DNA of 64,000 nt from JALZMG01 sp963844175 (GCA_963844175.1 CAWJNE010000012.1:1-64000); one strand, 5' to 3'. Counted from the stretch's first letter, positions 50,212 to 59,182 are shown. The notes: generated by a model from the sequence alone, not told the origin. Program-made: numbers and translations.

Positions 50212-51192
50212 CTACGGCGCCGGCGTGGCGAGGACGTCGCGCAGCTCGGAGACCATCTCGTGGTCGACCATCTCGCGCGCCACGTTGATGGCGTTGAACA
50301 TCGCCGTTGCGCCGGTCGAGCCGTGGGAGATGATGCACACCCCGTCGACGCCGAGCAGGATCGCGCCGCCGTAGGTGTCGGGGTCGAGCGTGCGGTAGAG
50401 CGGTGTCAGCGCCGGCAGCAGCGCCTCGGCCGGCGCGGCGTGCTCCGGCTGGGCGAAGATCTCCAGCAGGGCCCCGACGATCGACCGCAGCCCACCCTCG
50501 AGGGTCTTCAGCACGACGTTGCCGGTGAACCCGTCGGTGACCACCACGTCGACTCGGTCGGACATGACGTCGCGCCCCTCGACGTTGCCGATGAACTCGA
50601 TGCCGGGTGCCGCGCCGAGCAGGCCGAACGCCTCCTTGCGCAGGGTGTCGCCCTTGCCCGGCTCCTCACCGATGGACAGCAGGCCGACGCGCGGCGCGGC
50701 CAGGTCGAAGCGGTGGCGGGCGTAGACCGAGCCCATCTGGGCGAACTGCACCAGCCACTCCGGCTGCACCTCGGCGTTCGCTCCGGCGTCGAGCAGGATG
50801 GTCGGGCTGGCGCCCGGCACCGGGATCGGCGTGGCGACGGCCGGCCGGCTGACGCCCTTGATCCGGCCCATGCGCAGTAGCGCGGCGGCCATGGTCGCAC
50901 CGGTGTTGCCGGCCGAGATCATCGCCGATGCCGTGCCGTCGCGCACCGCTTCGGCGGCCCGCACCAACGTCGAGTCCTTCTTCCGCCGCACGCCGCCGGC
51001 GGCGTCCTCGTCCATGGCGATGACCTCGCTGGCAGGGATCAGCGGCAGGCCAGCGGTCTCGACGCGATCGGCCAGATCGGCCGGACCGACGAGCACGACC
51101 GGGATGCCGGCCTCCGCCGCCTGGCGGGCACCGGCGACGATGTCGACGGGAGCGCGGTCGCCGCCCATGGCGTCGACCGCGATCGGTTCCAT
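50212..51192 (-). CDS. plsX: phosphate acyltransferase PlsX
   Basis: This 326-aa protein has PIAVDAMGGDRAPVDIVAGA, SAGNTGATMAAALLRMGRIK, LDAGANAEVQPEWLVQFAQM, VGLLSIGEEPGKGD and DGFTGNVVLKTLEG. It converts acyl-ACP to acyl-phosphate for phospholipid synthesis, feeding PlsY. It follows rpmF by 31 bp in the usual rpmF-plsX order. Confidence 0.96.
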   Translation of the reverse strand: MEPIAVDAMGGDRAPVDIVAGARQAAEAGIPVVLVGPADLADRVETAGLPLIPASEVIAMDEDAAGGVRRKKDSTLVRAAEAVRDGTASAMISAGNTGATMAAALLRMGRIKGVSRPAVATPIPVPGASPTILLDAGANAEVQPEWLVQFAQMGSVYARHRFDLAAPRVGLLSIGEEPGKGDTLRKEAFGLLGAAPGIEFIGNVEGRDVMSDRVDVVVTDGFTGNVVLKTLEGGLRSIVGALLEIFAQPEHAAPAEALLPALTPLYRTLDPDTYGGAILLGVDGVCIISHGSTGATAMFNAINVAREMVDHEMVSELRDVLATPAP

Positions 51193-51223
51193 CCGCGCCT
51201 CGAGATCGGGAGCGGTGGGCCGG

Positions 51224-51406
51224 TCAGCCGGTCACTTCGACGGCGACGCGACCCTTGTACCACCCGCAGGACGGGCACACGATGTGGGGCTGCTTGGCCG
51301 AACCGCAGCGTGGGCACACGCTGCGCGACGGAGCGTCGAGCTTCCAGGCGCCGGCACGCCGGCTGCGGCTCTTGGACTTCGACTTCTTCTTCTTGGGAAC
51401 GGCCAT
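51224..51406 (-). CDS. rpmF: 50S ribosomal protein L32
   Basis: This 60-aa protein starts MAVPKKKKSKSKSRSRRAGA and holds a zinc ribbon CPRCGSAKQPHIVCPSCG, both typical of L32. It retains four cysteines, so it is the zinc-binding form. It lies 57 bp after the yceD gene and before plsX, the normal actinobacterial order. Confidence 0.96.
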   Translation of the reverse strand: MAVPKKKKSKSKSRSRRAGAWKLDAPSRSVCPRCGSAKQPHIVCPSCGWYKGRVAVEVTG

Positions 51407-51463
51407 CGTGCTCTCCGACTGGGGATGCGGCGGTCGAAGGCTACCGGCGGGCGGCCGGTGCGC

Positions 51464-51986
51464 CTACGGCTCACGCAGCTGATCGAGGACCGCCCAGCGG
51501 TCGTCACGCTCGACCGGATCGCACGTCGCAGGCGCCGGTCGAGAGGTCGACGCCGCACGTCGGGCACAGTCCGGGGCAGTCGTCGCGGCACAGCGGAGCG
51601 TCCGGCACGCCGAGCAGCAGGCCCTCGCGGACCATCGGGCGCAGGTCGATCCGACCGCCGACGACGGGGAACGTGTCGAGGTCGGAGGGGTCGACCGGAC
51701 GCTGGTCGTCCGGCTCGGCGTAGCGCTCGTCGACGGCCACCCGCAGCTCGTCGGCCAGCGGACGAAGGCAGCGGCGGCACTCGTCCGACCAGCTCACCGC
51801 CAGCTCACCCCGGGCGTCGAGGTCGTCGATGGACGATTCGAGCACGACGTGGACGGCGACGTCTCCGGTCAATCGGGGGTCGTCGATGTCCAGGTCGGCG
51901 AGGGCAACCGTCCGATCGACGATGCGTCGGGTGCCCGGAACGCGCATCAGTTCGGCGGCGTTGACGACCAGCTCGGAGGCAGCCAT
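51464..51986 (-). pseudogene. DUF177/YceD family protein, frameshifted near the C-terminus
   Basis: The frame from ATG 51986 reads through DECRRCLRPLADELRVAVDE and the cysteine-rich CPGLCPTCGVDLSTGACD, then ends early at 51504. Dropping one C near 51524 gives CDCDPVERDDRWAVLDQLRE ending at TAG 51464, the normal DUF177 tail. So one inserted base moves the tail out of frame. In Actinobacteria this gene is part of the yceD-rpmF-plsX cluster and is linked to rRNA or lipid metabolism, not fixed. An assembly indel is likely, since the neighbouring genes are intact. Confidence 0.82.
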
Positions 51987-52111
51987 CGGTCCATTCAACC
52001 CGCTCACGGGAGACCCTCGCAGTGCTCGAGCGGAGCTGGTAGACACGTTGCCGCGCGTCGGCTCGGGGCCCGGCGCCGCCATCGACACCATCGAGACCAT
52101 CGGGAGGGGCC

Positions 52112-52678
52112 ATGGCTCAGGACGCAGACTGCTCGCCGGGGCGTCGGTTGGTCGGCGGCGTGCTCGCCGCCGTCGCGATGATCGGCTCGATGATGCTCGC
52201 CGATCCCGGCGTCGCCAACGGATCACCGGGCGAAGCGCCCACGCTGACGAGCGTCGAGCCGCTCAACTCACCGTCGTTCGGCGGCGGCAGCACCGTGACG
52301 TTCCACGGCTCCGGGTTCAGCACGGCACCGGGAGGCACCAGGTTCCTGATCGGCCCCACCGACCCGTGCGATGACCCGTGCGTCGAGTTCGAGAACGTGG
52401 TGTGCTCCAGCGACAGCCTCTGCTTCGGAACAGCGCCGGCGTTTCCCGAGCAACCGACCGGGAGCTGCCAGGCCATCACGTTCATCGGCGTCGTCGTCGA
52501 CGGTCAGCAAGGTGTGCTGGACGAGGACTTCAGCTGGGGGACCTGTCCGACCTCCGAGCCCGATCCCGATGATCTGGCCGACACCGGCGCCTCGCCGACC
52601 CTCATCGGCATCGTCGCGGCGAGCGCGCTGCTCGCCGGCGCAGGGCTGCTGCAGCTGGCCCGCCGCCGCCGCGCCTGA
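52112..52678 (+). CDS. secreted protein with LADTG sorting signal
   Basis: This 188-aa protein has a signal peptide (GGVLAAVAMIGSMMLADPGVANG), an IPT/TIG-like beta domain (FGGGSTVTFHGSGFSTAPGG), four or five cysteines that could form disulfides, then LADTG, a hydrophobic helix (LIGIVAASALLAGAGLLQLA) and a basic RRRRA tail. The LAxTG tripartite tail fits a class-E sortase substrate in Actinobacteria. No sortase gene is seen here. It would be linked covalently to the cell wall. Confidence 0.8.
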   Translation: MAQDADCSPGRRLVGGVLAAVAMIGSMMLADPGVANGSPGEAPTLTSVEPLNSPSFGGGSTVTFHGSGFSTAPGGTRFLIGPTDPCDDPCVEFENVVCSSDSLCFGTAPAFPEQPTGSCQAITFIGVVVDGQQGVLDEDFSWGTCPTSEPDPDDLADTGASPTLIGIVAASALLAGAGLLQLARRRRA

Positions 52679-52681
52679 GCC

Positions 52682-53281
52682 CTAGCGGTCCTGATCGAAG
52701 AAGCCCTTGGTGGGGTCGTCCTCGTCGCCGGCGGCGAGCGTCATCGGCGCGGCGCCGATCGACAGGCGCTGGCGGCCGGCGCCGACCGTCTTCTGCAGCT
52801 TGTCGAGCAGGATCTCGAAGCTGCCGAGGCGCTGGTCGAGGAAGTCCTCGGTCTCGTGGCGCAGGCGCCGGGCGTCCGACTCGGCGGTGTCCATGACCTG
52901 CCGCGCACGGTGCTCGGCGGCGCGCACGACCTCGGTGCGCTGCACCATCCGCTCGGCCTTGACGCGCGCCGCCTCGACCAGCTCGTCGGCCTCGCGCCGC
53001 GTCTTGGCCACGAACTCCTGGCGCTCCTTGAGCATCCAGCGGGCCTGACGCAGCTCGTCGGGCAAGCGGTGCAGCGCCTCCTCGAGCAGCTCGATGATCT
53101 CGTCGCGATCGATGCGCGGTGATGACGACAGCGGCATCGTCGGCGCCGTCGCAATGATGTCGATCGAGCGGCGCAGCAGCGTCTCGGCATCGCCGACGTA
53201 CCCCTCACCCGGCTCGGGGTACTCGTCGTCGATGTCGTCGTAGTCGTCGTACTCGTCGTCGTAGTCGTCGTCGTAGCTCAT
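52682..53281 (-). CDS. DivIVA-like coiled-coil protein, SepIVA type
   Basis: This 199-aa protein has a very acidic N-terminus (DDDYDDEYDDYDDIDDEYPE, from repeated GAC/TAC codons) and a long coiled coil (about 75-170), including RREADELVEAARVKAERMVQ. Mycobacteria encode a related coiled-coil protein, SepIVA, near the fpg-rnc-yceD genes, and it acts in polar growth and division; that role here is inferred. Its ATG at 53281 overlaps the coaD stop (ATGA). Confidence 0.8.
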   Translation of the reverse strand: MSYDDDYDDEYDDYDDIDDEYPEPGEGYVGDAETLLRRSIDIIATAPTMPLSSSPRIDRDEIIELLEEALHRLPDELRQARWMLKERQEFVAKTRREADELVEAARVKAERMVQRTEVVRAAEHRARQVMDTAESDARRLRHETEDFLDQRLGSFEILLDKLQKTVGAGRQRLSIGAAPMTLAAGDEDDPTKGFFDQDR

Positions 53282-53781
53282 GACCGTGCCGTCTCGTTCG
53301 CGAACGTCTTCGCCAGTGCGTCGGCCACCGCCCTCGGCACCATGTGCCCGACCGCACCACCGTACCTGGCGATCTCGCGCACGAAGCGACTGCTGATGTA
53401 GCCGCGGTCGGCGCGGCACGGCAGGTACACCGTCCGGATGCCGGTCACCGAGTGGTTGGTGAGCGCCATCTGCTGCTCGATCTCGAAGTCGGCCGGGCTG
53501 CGCAGCCCCTTCACGATGAACGACGCGTCGGCCGCCGCGGCGGCGTCGATGGCCAGCCCGGAGTGCGCCGTGACGTCGACCGAGGCGCCGAAGCCCTCGT
53601 CGTCAACGCTCTGACGGATCAGCCGTTGCCGCTCGTCGATGTCGAACAGCCCGCCCGGCTTCTCGTGGTTGTGCATCACGACGACGGTGACGTGGCCGAA
53701 CAGCTCGACCGCCTGCTCGATGACGTCGAGATGGCCGAGGTGGATCGGATCGAAGCTGCCGGGGTTGAGCACGGTGCCCAT
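53278..53781 (-). CDS. coaD: phosphopantetheine adenylyltransferase
   Basis: This 167-aa nucleotidyltransferase has VLNPGSFDPIHLGHLDVIEQ with the (H/T)xGH site, the FIVKGLRSPADFEIEQQMAL loop and GYISSRFVREIARYGG. It makes dephospho-CoA from phosphopantetheine and ATP. ATG at 53781 gives the standard MGTVLNPGSFDP start; a TTG at 53793 would add four residues. rsmD is directly upstream. Confidence 0.96.
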   Translation of the reverse strand: MGTVLNPGSFDPIHLGHLDVIEQAVELFGHVTVVVMHNHEKPGGLFDIDERQRLIRQSVDDEGFGASVDVTAHSGLAIDAAAAADASFIVKGLRSPADFEIEQQMALTNHSVTGIRTVYLPCRADRGYISSRFVREIARYGGAVGHMVPRAVADALAKTFANETARS

Positions 53782-53810
53782 GGGTGCCGCCAAGGTAGTT
53801 GCGCTCGCGC

Positions 53811-54326
53811 TCAGCCACGACGATGCAGGAGCGTGACCCAGGTGCGCCCGTAGCGCTTGACCCTCCCCTGGTCCCAGTCGGCCGGCGCATCCACCGCCAC
53901 CTCCGCCTCGGCGACGAGCAGCGGCGCACGCACGGCGCGCAGCAGGCGCGGCCAGTCGGTGAAGCCGTACGGGGGGTCGGCGAAGGCGAGGTCGACGTCG
54001 AAGCGCGGGGCGACCGAGATGGCGTCACCCACGACGACGCGCGCTCGGTCGCGCAGCCCGAGGTCGGCCAGGTTCCCGTCGATCGCGCTGAGCGCAGACC
54101 GGTCACGCTCGACGAACGTGCAGTGCGTCGCCCCGCGTGAGAGCGCCTCGATGCCCAGCGCGCCGCTGCCGGCGTAGAGGTCGACGACCGTTGCGTCCAC
54201 GACGACGTCGAGGCTGGCCAACACGTTGAACACCGCCTCGCGCACCCGGTCGGTCGTCGGCCTGGTGGCATCGCCGGACGGGGCGATCAGCCGGCGACCC
54301 CGCATCTCGCCCGCGACCACCCGCAC
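53811..54326 (-). CDS. rsmD: 16S rRNA (guanine966-N2)-methyltransferase RsmD
   Basis: This 171-aa protein has VRVVAGEMRGRRLIAPSGDA, TRPTTDRVREAVFNVLASLD, the SAM motif VVDLYAGSGALGIEALSRGA and the catalytic DPPYGF. It methylates G966 of 16S rRNA. GTG at 54326 opens the conserved start. It precedes coaD, an order common in bacteria. Confidence 0.94.
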   Translation of the reverse strand: MRVVAGEMRGRRLIAPSGDATRPTTDRVREAVFNVLASLDVVVDATVVDLYAGSGALGIEALSRGATHCTFVERDRSALSAIDGNLADLGLRDRARVVVGDAISVAPRFDVDLAFADPPYGFTDWPRLLRAVRAPLLVAEAEVAVDAPADWDQGRVKRYGRTWVTLLHRRG

Positions 54327-54359
54327 CGGGGCAGGGTACGGCGCCGTTACGGTGCCGGC

Positions 54360-54557
54360 GTGGGGTCCGGAACGCCGCTCGAGCCGGACGCCGTCATCAC
54401 GTGCATCGACTGCGGGGGTCGTGCCCACCTGCTGACGACGCGCGATTTCGATCCCGAGGACGCCGACGCCGACCGATGGCGGCCGGGCGACATCGTCACC
54501 TACCGATGCGCCGACTGCCTCGACCGCTGGGACCTCGTCCTCGATGCAGACGAATGA
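54360..54557 (+). CDS. 65-aa zinc-ribbon-like protein
   Basis: This 65-aa protein has two CxxC pairs, CIDCGG and CADCLD, separated by 33 residues, plus an acidic tail. They fit a small zinc ribbon. The sequence DPEDADADRWRPGDIVTYRC between them is a plausible beta strand. GTG at 54360 is the start. It diverges from rsmD and ends at a complex inverted repeat before recG. Confidence 0.7.
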   Translation: MGSGTPLEPDAVITCIDCGGRAHLLTTRDFDPEDADADRWRPGDIVTYRCADCLDRWDLVLDADE

Positions 54558-54642
54558 CCATCGGAGGGTTTGCTGCCATCCGAGGGTCAAGTGCGGGAAG
54601 GCCCCTGAGCAAACCCTCCGATGCAGCAAACCCTCGGATGGG
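54558..54642. repeat. four-part nested inverted repeat
   Basis: The unit CATCGGAGGGTTTGCT occurs in variants four times, two in each orientation. The outer arms are CCATCGGAGGGTTTGCTGC at 54558-54576 and GCAGCAAACCCTCGGATGG at 54623-54641, which pair with one mismatch. The inner arms CCATCCGAGGGT at 54576-54587 and AGCAAACCCTCCGATG at 54608-54623 can pair with either set. It sits between convergent genes and may terminate both transcripts; alternative pairings are possible. Confidence 0.75.
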
Positions 54643-54663
54643 CGGGGTGGGGTTGAACGCGGG

Positions 54664-56805
54664 TCAGCTGCGGGTGAGGAACTCGGTGTCCTCGTCCGTG
54701 AGGAGCAGGTGCAGCTCGTCGAGCAACTCTGGATGGTGCTCCAACACGAGGTCGGCATCGACGATCTCGAACGCCGCCTCGCGGGCCAGGCCGACCAGCT
54801 CGCGGTCGCGGCGCAGCGACGCCAGCCGCAGGTCGCTGCGGCCCTTCTGGGCCGAGCTCATCAGCGTGCCCTCACCGCGCAGCTCGAGATCGACCTCGGC
54901 CAGCTCGAACCCGTCCGTCGTGGCCACCAACGCCTCGACCCGGGGACCGGGCCCGTCGGCCGCGTCACCCGACGTGAGCAGCCAGCACTGCGACTCGTGC
55001 GACCCGCGCCCGACGCGGCCGCGCAGCTGGTGCAGCTGGGCGATGCCGAACCGGTCGGCGTCGAGGATGACCATCGCGGTGGCGTTGGGGACGTCGACGC
55101 CGACCTCGATCACGGTGGTGGCGACGAGCACGTCGAGACGTGCCGACCGGAAGGCGTCCATGGTGGCCTCCTTCTCGGCCGAGGGCATCCGCCCGTGCAG
55201 CAGCCCGAGCCGCAACCCGTGCAGCTCGCCGCCCTGCAAGCGACGGTACGTCTCCTCCGCCGATGCCACCTCCAGCTTCTCGCTCTCGTCGATCAGCGGG
55301 CACACGACGTAGGCCTGCCGTCCGGCCCCGACGTCGTCACGCACCGCAGCCCACGCCTCGGCTTCCAGCAGCGGCCCGCCCGCCCAGCGCGTCACGATCG
55401 GCGTCCGCCCCGGAGGCAGCTCGTCGAGGACGCTGACGTCGAGGTCGCCGTACACCGTCATCGCCGCCGTCCGCGGGATCGGGGTCGCTGTCATCACCAG
55501 CACGTCGGGCACGGCGCCGCCGGCCTTGTCGCGCAACGCCGCCCGCTGCTCGACGCCGAACCGGTGCTGCTCGTCGACGACCACGACGCCGAGGCGGGCG
55601 AACTCGACGGCTTCTTGGATCAGCGCGTGCGTGCCGATCACCAGGTCGACCGATCCGTCGGCCAGCCCGGCCAGGATCCGCTTGCGCTCCGCGCCCGTGA
55701 CCCGGTTGGTGAGCAGCTCCACCGACAGCGGACGATCGGCGAACAGGCTCTCGCCGCGCGTCGGCACCTCGAGGCCCTCGAGCATCCGCCGGACTCCGGT
55801 GGCGTGCTGTTCGGCGAGCACCTCGGTCGGGGCCATCAGCGCGCCCTGGTCGCCGGCCTGGACAGCGGCCAGCAGCGCCGTGACGGCGACCACCGTCTTG
55901 CCCGACCCCACGTCTCCCTGCAGCAACCGGTGCATCGGGTGGGGGGCGGCCAGGTCGGCATCGATCTCGGCGATCGCCCGGTGCTGGGCGGCCGTCAACG
56001 GGAAGTCGAGGGCGTCGTGGAAGCGGCGCACCAGCGCGCCGTCGACGGTGTGGCGGAAGCCGATCGACCCGCGCTCCAGCGCCCGCTTGCGCATCACCAG
56101 CGCCAGCTGCACGCGCAGCAGCTCGTCGAAGGCGAGCCGGCGGCGGGCCTGCTCCTTCTCGGCGATCGACTCGGGTCCGTGGATCTGCCACATCGCCCGC
56201 TGCCGGTCGATCATCCCCAGGCGGGAGCGGACCTGCACGGGCACGGGGTCGAGCAGGCCCCGGGCGGCGCTGCGCTCCAGCGCGTTCTCGATCCAGCCCG
56301 CCAGCTCCCACGTCGTGACCTGGGCCTTCTCGCTCTGCGGGTAGATCGGCACGATGCGGCCGGTGCGGTCGCCGATCAGATCGACGATGGGGTTGGCCAT
56401 CTGGATGCCGCCCCGGTACGTGTCGACCTTGCCGAACAACGCGATCTGCAGGCCCTGTTGCAGCTGACGCTCACGCCACGGCTGGTTGAAGAAGACGACC
56501 TGCATCCTCCCGGTGCCGTCACCGACCACGGCGTTGACGATCGCCCGGCGGTTGCGGCCGACCCGCTTGGAGACCGATCGCACCTCGACCAGCACCAACG
56601 CCTCGGTGCCGGCGACGAGATCGGCGACGCGGGCCTCGTTCGTGCGGTCCACCCACCGGCGGGGATACGTGGTGAGCAGGTCGAGGACGGTGTCGATGCC
56701 GAGCAGGCCGAGGGACTCGCGCTTGCGCTCGCCGACCCCCTTGAGCCGCCCGACGTCGATGCCGGCCAGCTCCCGGTAGCTGATGGGCTCGCTCGCTGCG
56801 CTCAC
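54664..56805 (-). CDS. recG: ATP-dependent DNA helicase RecG
   Basis: This 713-aa helicase has an N-terminal wedge/OB domain (RVADLVAGTEALVLVEVRSV), Walker A LLQGDVGSGKTVVAVTALLA, the DExH box VVVDEQHRFGVEQRAALRDK, motif III MTATPIPRTA, and motif VI QLRGRVGRGSHESQCWLLTS. It remodels stalled forks and Holliday junctions. ATG at 56805 overlaps the DAK2 stop. It is the usual neighbour of rsmD-coaD. Confidence 0.97.
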   Translation of the reverse strand: MSAASEPISYRELAGIDVGRLKGVGERKRESLGLLGIDTVLDLLTTYPRRWVDRTNEARVADLVAGTEALVLVEVRSVSKRVGRNRRAIVNAVVGDGTGRMQVVFFNQPWRERQLQQGLQIALFGKVDTYRGGIQMANPIVDLIGDRTGRIVPIYPQSEKAQVTTWELAGWIENALERSAARGLLDPVPVQVRSRLGMIDRQRAMWQIHGPESIAEKEQARRRLAFDELLRVQLALVMRKRALERGSIGFRHTVDGALVRRFHDALDFPLTAAQHRAIAEIDADLAAPHPMHRLLQGDVGSGKTVVAVTALLAAVQAGDQGALMAPTEVLAEQHATGVRRMLEGLEVPTRGESLFADRPLSVELLTNRVTGAERKRILAGLADGSVDLVIGTHALIQEAVEFARLGVVVVDEQHRFGVEQRAALRDKAGGAVPDVLVMTATPIPRTAAMTVYGDLDVSVLDELPPGRTPIVTRWAGGPLLEAEAWAAVRDDVGAGRQAYVVCPLIDESEKLEVASAEETYRRLQGGELHGLRLGLLHGRMPSAEKEATMDAFRSARLDVLVATTVIEVGVDVPNATAMVILDADRFGIAQLHQLRGRVGRGSHESQCWLLTSGDAADGPGPRVEALVATTDGFELAEVDLELRGEGTLMSSAQKGRSDLRLASLRRDRELVGLAREAAFEIVDADLVLEHHPELLDELHLLLTDEDTEFLTRS

Positions 56806-58520
56806 TCGACGCCGAACAGGTAGGGGTACAGCGGCTGGCCGCCGTGGTGCACCTCCACCTCGACGCCGGGACGGCGCTCGTCCAGCCAGGCGACGAGCGC
56901 AGCCGTCAGGGGTTCGGAGGCCTCGACCCCGGCGATCACGGTCACGAGCTCACAGCCGTCGGCGACGAGGTGGTCCAGCAGCGCCGTCGCCGCCCCGATG
57001 ACGTCGGTGTCGATGGCGACGATGCCGTCACCGCCGGCGATGCCGATCCAGTCGCCCTCGGCCACCGGGCCGGCTTCGGTGCGACTGGCCCGCACGGCCT
57101 TGGTCACCTCGCCGGAGCGCACGGCTTCGGCGGCGTGACGCATCCCCGCACGGTTGGTCTCGGCCCGATCCTCGGGGTCGTACACCATCAGGGCCGCCAG
57201 CCCTTCGGGCATCGATCGCGTTGGCACGACGCGCACGGTCCGTGTCGTCAGGGCATCGAGCTGCTCGGCGACCGGGATGATGTTCTTGTTCCCCGGCAGC
57301 ACGACCACCTGATCGGCGTTCACGGCGTCGACGGCAGCCAGCAGCTCGGCCGTCGACGGGTTGAGCGTCTGGCCGCCGGTGACGACGGCCTGCACGCCGA
57401 GGTCGCGGAACATCTCGCCGATCCCCGGGCCGCTGGCCACCGCGACGACCGCGCAGACGACCGCCGGCTGGTCGGGGGCGATCGGTTCGGGCTCCCCGGG
57501 CCCGGCCGGCTCGTCCGGTTCGACCGGCTCGGTGGGCAGTGGCGTCGGGCGACCGGCCACGATGGCCGCCTCGCGGATGGCGTGCTCGGCGGCGACCTCC
57601 TCGAACAGGTCGGTCACGCGGATCGCCTTGGGCCGACCATCGAGGTCGAGGGCGGTCTCGATGGCCGCCCCGATGTCGTTCGTGTGGACGTGACAGTTCC
57701 ACAGCCCGTCGCCGCCGACGACGACGATCGAGTCGCCGAGCTCACCCCACCGGTGCTTGAAGTCCTCGATGCGTTCGTCGGCGAGGTCACACAGGTACAT
57801 CACCTCGTAGCGCTGGTCACCGCCGACGGCCTCTGCAGCCGCGCTCGGCTGGACCGCCGACGCCACCGCAGCGCCGCCGTCGGGCTCCGGGAGCGGCTCG
57901 TCGTCGACCACGTTGGCCAGGGCGTCGAGCAGCAACAGGTAGCCGGCGCCACCGGCGTCGACCACTCCGGCGTCGCGCAGGACCGGTAGCAGGTCGGGCG
58001 TCGATGCCAACGCGACACGACCGGCGTCCCGCGCCGCTCGCACGACGGTGGCCAGGTCTGCGTCGGCGGCGACCGCCGCTTCCGCCCCGTCGGCGCTGGC
58101 TCGCACGACGGTGAGGATCGTGCCCTCGACCGGCTTGAGCACGGCGCGGTCGGCGGCCTGCGAGGCCGCCCGCAACGCCTGGGCCACGGTGGCCGGCCCG
58201 ACGGCAGGAGCCTCCTTGAGCGTCGCCGCGATGCCCCGCAGGACCTGCGACAGGATCACCCCGCTGTTGCCGCGTGCGCCCATCAGCGAACCGTGGCTGA
58301 TCGCGTCGCACGTACCGACCAGATCGTCCGGAGCCGCTTCGACGGCGTCGACGACGGCGTCGAGGGTGCGGGCCATGTTCGTGCCGGTGTCGCCGTCCGG
58401 CACCGGGTACACGTTCAGCCGGTCGATCGCCGAGCGGTGTTGCGCCAGCAGGTCGCGGAAGGTGGTGACGGTCATCCGCAATTCCGTCACGCCGAACATC
58501 TCCAGCTCCAGCGTGGGCAT
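56802..58520 (-). CDS. DAK2-domain protein (FakA/YloV-like)
   Basis: This 572-aa protein has an N-terminal DhaL-like domain (RLNVYPVPDGDTGTNMARTL and SHGSLMGARGNSGVILSQVL) that binds ATP, a middle with MYLCDLADERIEDFKHRWGE, and a C-terminal domain with VVVLPGNKNIIPVAEQLDAL. It fits the FakA/YloV family, whose members phosphorylate fatty acids with a FakB partner in Firmicutes. A proline/glutamate linker (EPVEPDEPAGPGEPEPIAPD) is unusual. recG follows. No fakB (DegV) gene is in the window. Confidence 0.88.
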   Translation of the reverse strand: MPTLELEMFGVTELRMTVTTFRDLLAQHRSAIDRLNVYPVPDGDTGTNMARTLDAVVDAVEAAPDDLVGTCDAISHGSLMGARGNSGVILSQVLRGIAATLKEAPAVGPATVAQALRAASQAADRAVLKPVEGTILTVVRASADGAEAAVAADADLATVVRAARDAGRVALASTPDLLPVLRDAGVVDAGGAGYLLLLDALANVVDDEPLPEPDGGAAVASAVQPSAAAEAVGGDQRYEVMYLCDLADERIEDFKHRWGELGDSIVVVGGDGLWNCHVHTNDIGAAIETALDLDGRPKAIRVTDLFEEVAAEHAIREAAIVAGRPTPLPTEPVEPDEPAGPGEPEPIAPDQPAVVCAVVAVASGPGIGEMFRDLGVQAVVTGGQTLNPSTAELLAAVDAVNADQVVVLPGNKNIIPVAEQLDALTTRTVRVVPTRSMPEGLAALMVYDPEDRAETNRAGMRHAAEAVRSGEVTKAVRASRTEAGPVAEGDWIGIAGGDGIVAIDTDVIGAATALLDHLVADGCELVTVIAGVEASEPLTAALVAWLDERRPGVEVEVHHGGQPLYPYLFGVE

Positions 58521-58656
58521 CGTCCCAGAATACTGAGGCCGATCGTCGACCCGCCGGGGTCGGCGGCCGTGTCATCGGCGGCATCGAGTCGATAGCCTCC
58601 GAGCACCGTTCGTTCGACGAGCTCGACGACTCCTCCGACCCCGACGATGGTGAGTG

Positions 58657-58872
58657 ATGGCCTCTGTATGTGAAGTGTGCGGCAAGAAGCCCTCGTGGGG
58701 CATGTCCGTGTCGCACTCCCATCGCCGCACGAAGCGCCGTTGGAACCCGAACATCCAGCGGGTGAGGGCGCTCGTCAACGGCTCCATGAAGCGCGTCGAC
58801 GTGTGCACCGGCTGCCTGCGATCCGGGAAGATCACCAAGGTCGCCGACGTCCCATCCAGCCACGCCGGCTGA
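58657..58872 (+). CDS. rpmB: 50S ribosomal protein L28
   Basis: This 71-aa protein has MASVCEVCGKKPSWGMSVSH, the basic RRTKRRWNPNIQRVRALVNG and CTGCLRSGKI. Two CxxC pairs make it the zinc-binding form of L28. The ATG at 58657 is chosen over a GTG one codon earlier. It diverges from the DAK2 gene, the usual rpmB-yloV-recG arrangement. Confidence 0.95.
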   Translation: MASVCEVCGKKPSWGMSVSHSHRRTKRRWNPNIQRVRALVNGSMKRVDVCTGCLRSGKITKVADVPSSHAG

Positions 58873-58886
58873 CGAGCGAGGCTGCC

Positions 58887-59114
58887 GTGCAAGGCGTCGT
58901 CAAGTCGTACGACCCGGTCACGGGCGACGGGGTGATCATGTGCGACACGGACCTCGGGGACTACGACCTGAGCGCCGGCGCACTCGACGGTTCGGTGTTC
59001 CGAATGCTGCGCCAGGGCCAGCGGGTCATCTTCGACCTCGACGCAGCTGGCCGCGCCGAACGGCTGCGCCTCGGGTCGGAGGCCGACATGAAGACGCCGG
59101 GAGAACCAGCCTGA
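58887..59114 (+). CDS. cold-shock-domain-like protein
   Basis: This 75-aa protein reads VQGVVKSYDPVTGDGVIMCD, then DYDLSAGALDGSVFRMLRQG and QRVIFDLDAAGRAERLRLGS. The order fits an OB-fold cold-shock domain: G.VKSYD..TG.G.I, then a hydrophobic VFRMLRQGQRVIFD. The usual RNP1 aromatic set is only partly kept. GTG at 58887 is the start, 14 bp after rpmB on the same strand. It probably binds single-stranded RNA or DNA. Confidence 0.75.
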   Translation: MQGVVKSYDPVTGDGVIMCDTDLGDYDLSAGALDGSVFRMLRQGQRVIFDLDAAGRAERLRLGSEADMKTPGEPA

Positions 59115-59182
59115 TGTGCCTTCGCGCCGGTGCTTGACGGCTGGTACACACGGGAAGGCGACAAGCTCGAACTCAACGGAGC

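Noticed and set aside
53220..53277. Trinucleotide-like repeats of GTCGTC and GTA
   Set aside because: They encode the Asp/Tyr/Glu-rich N-terminus of the SepIVA-like protein, a coding low-complexity stretch.
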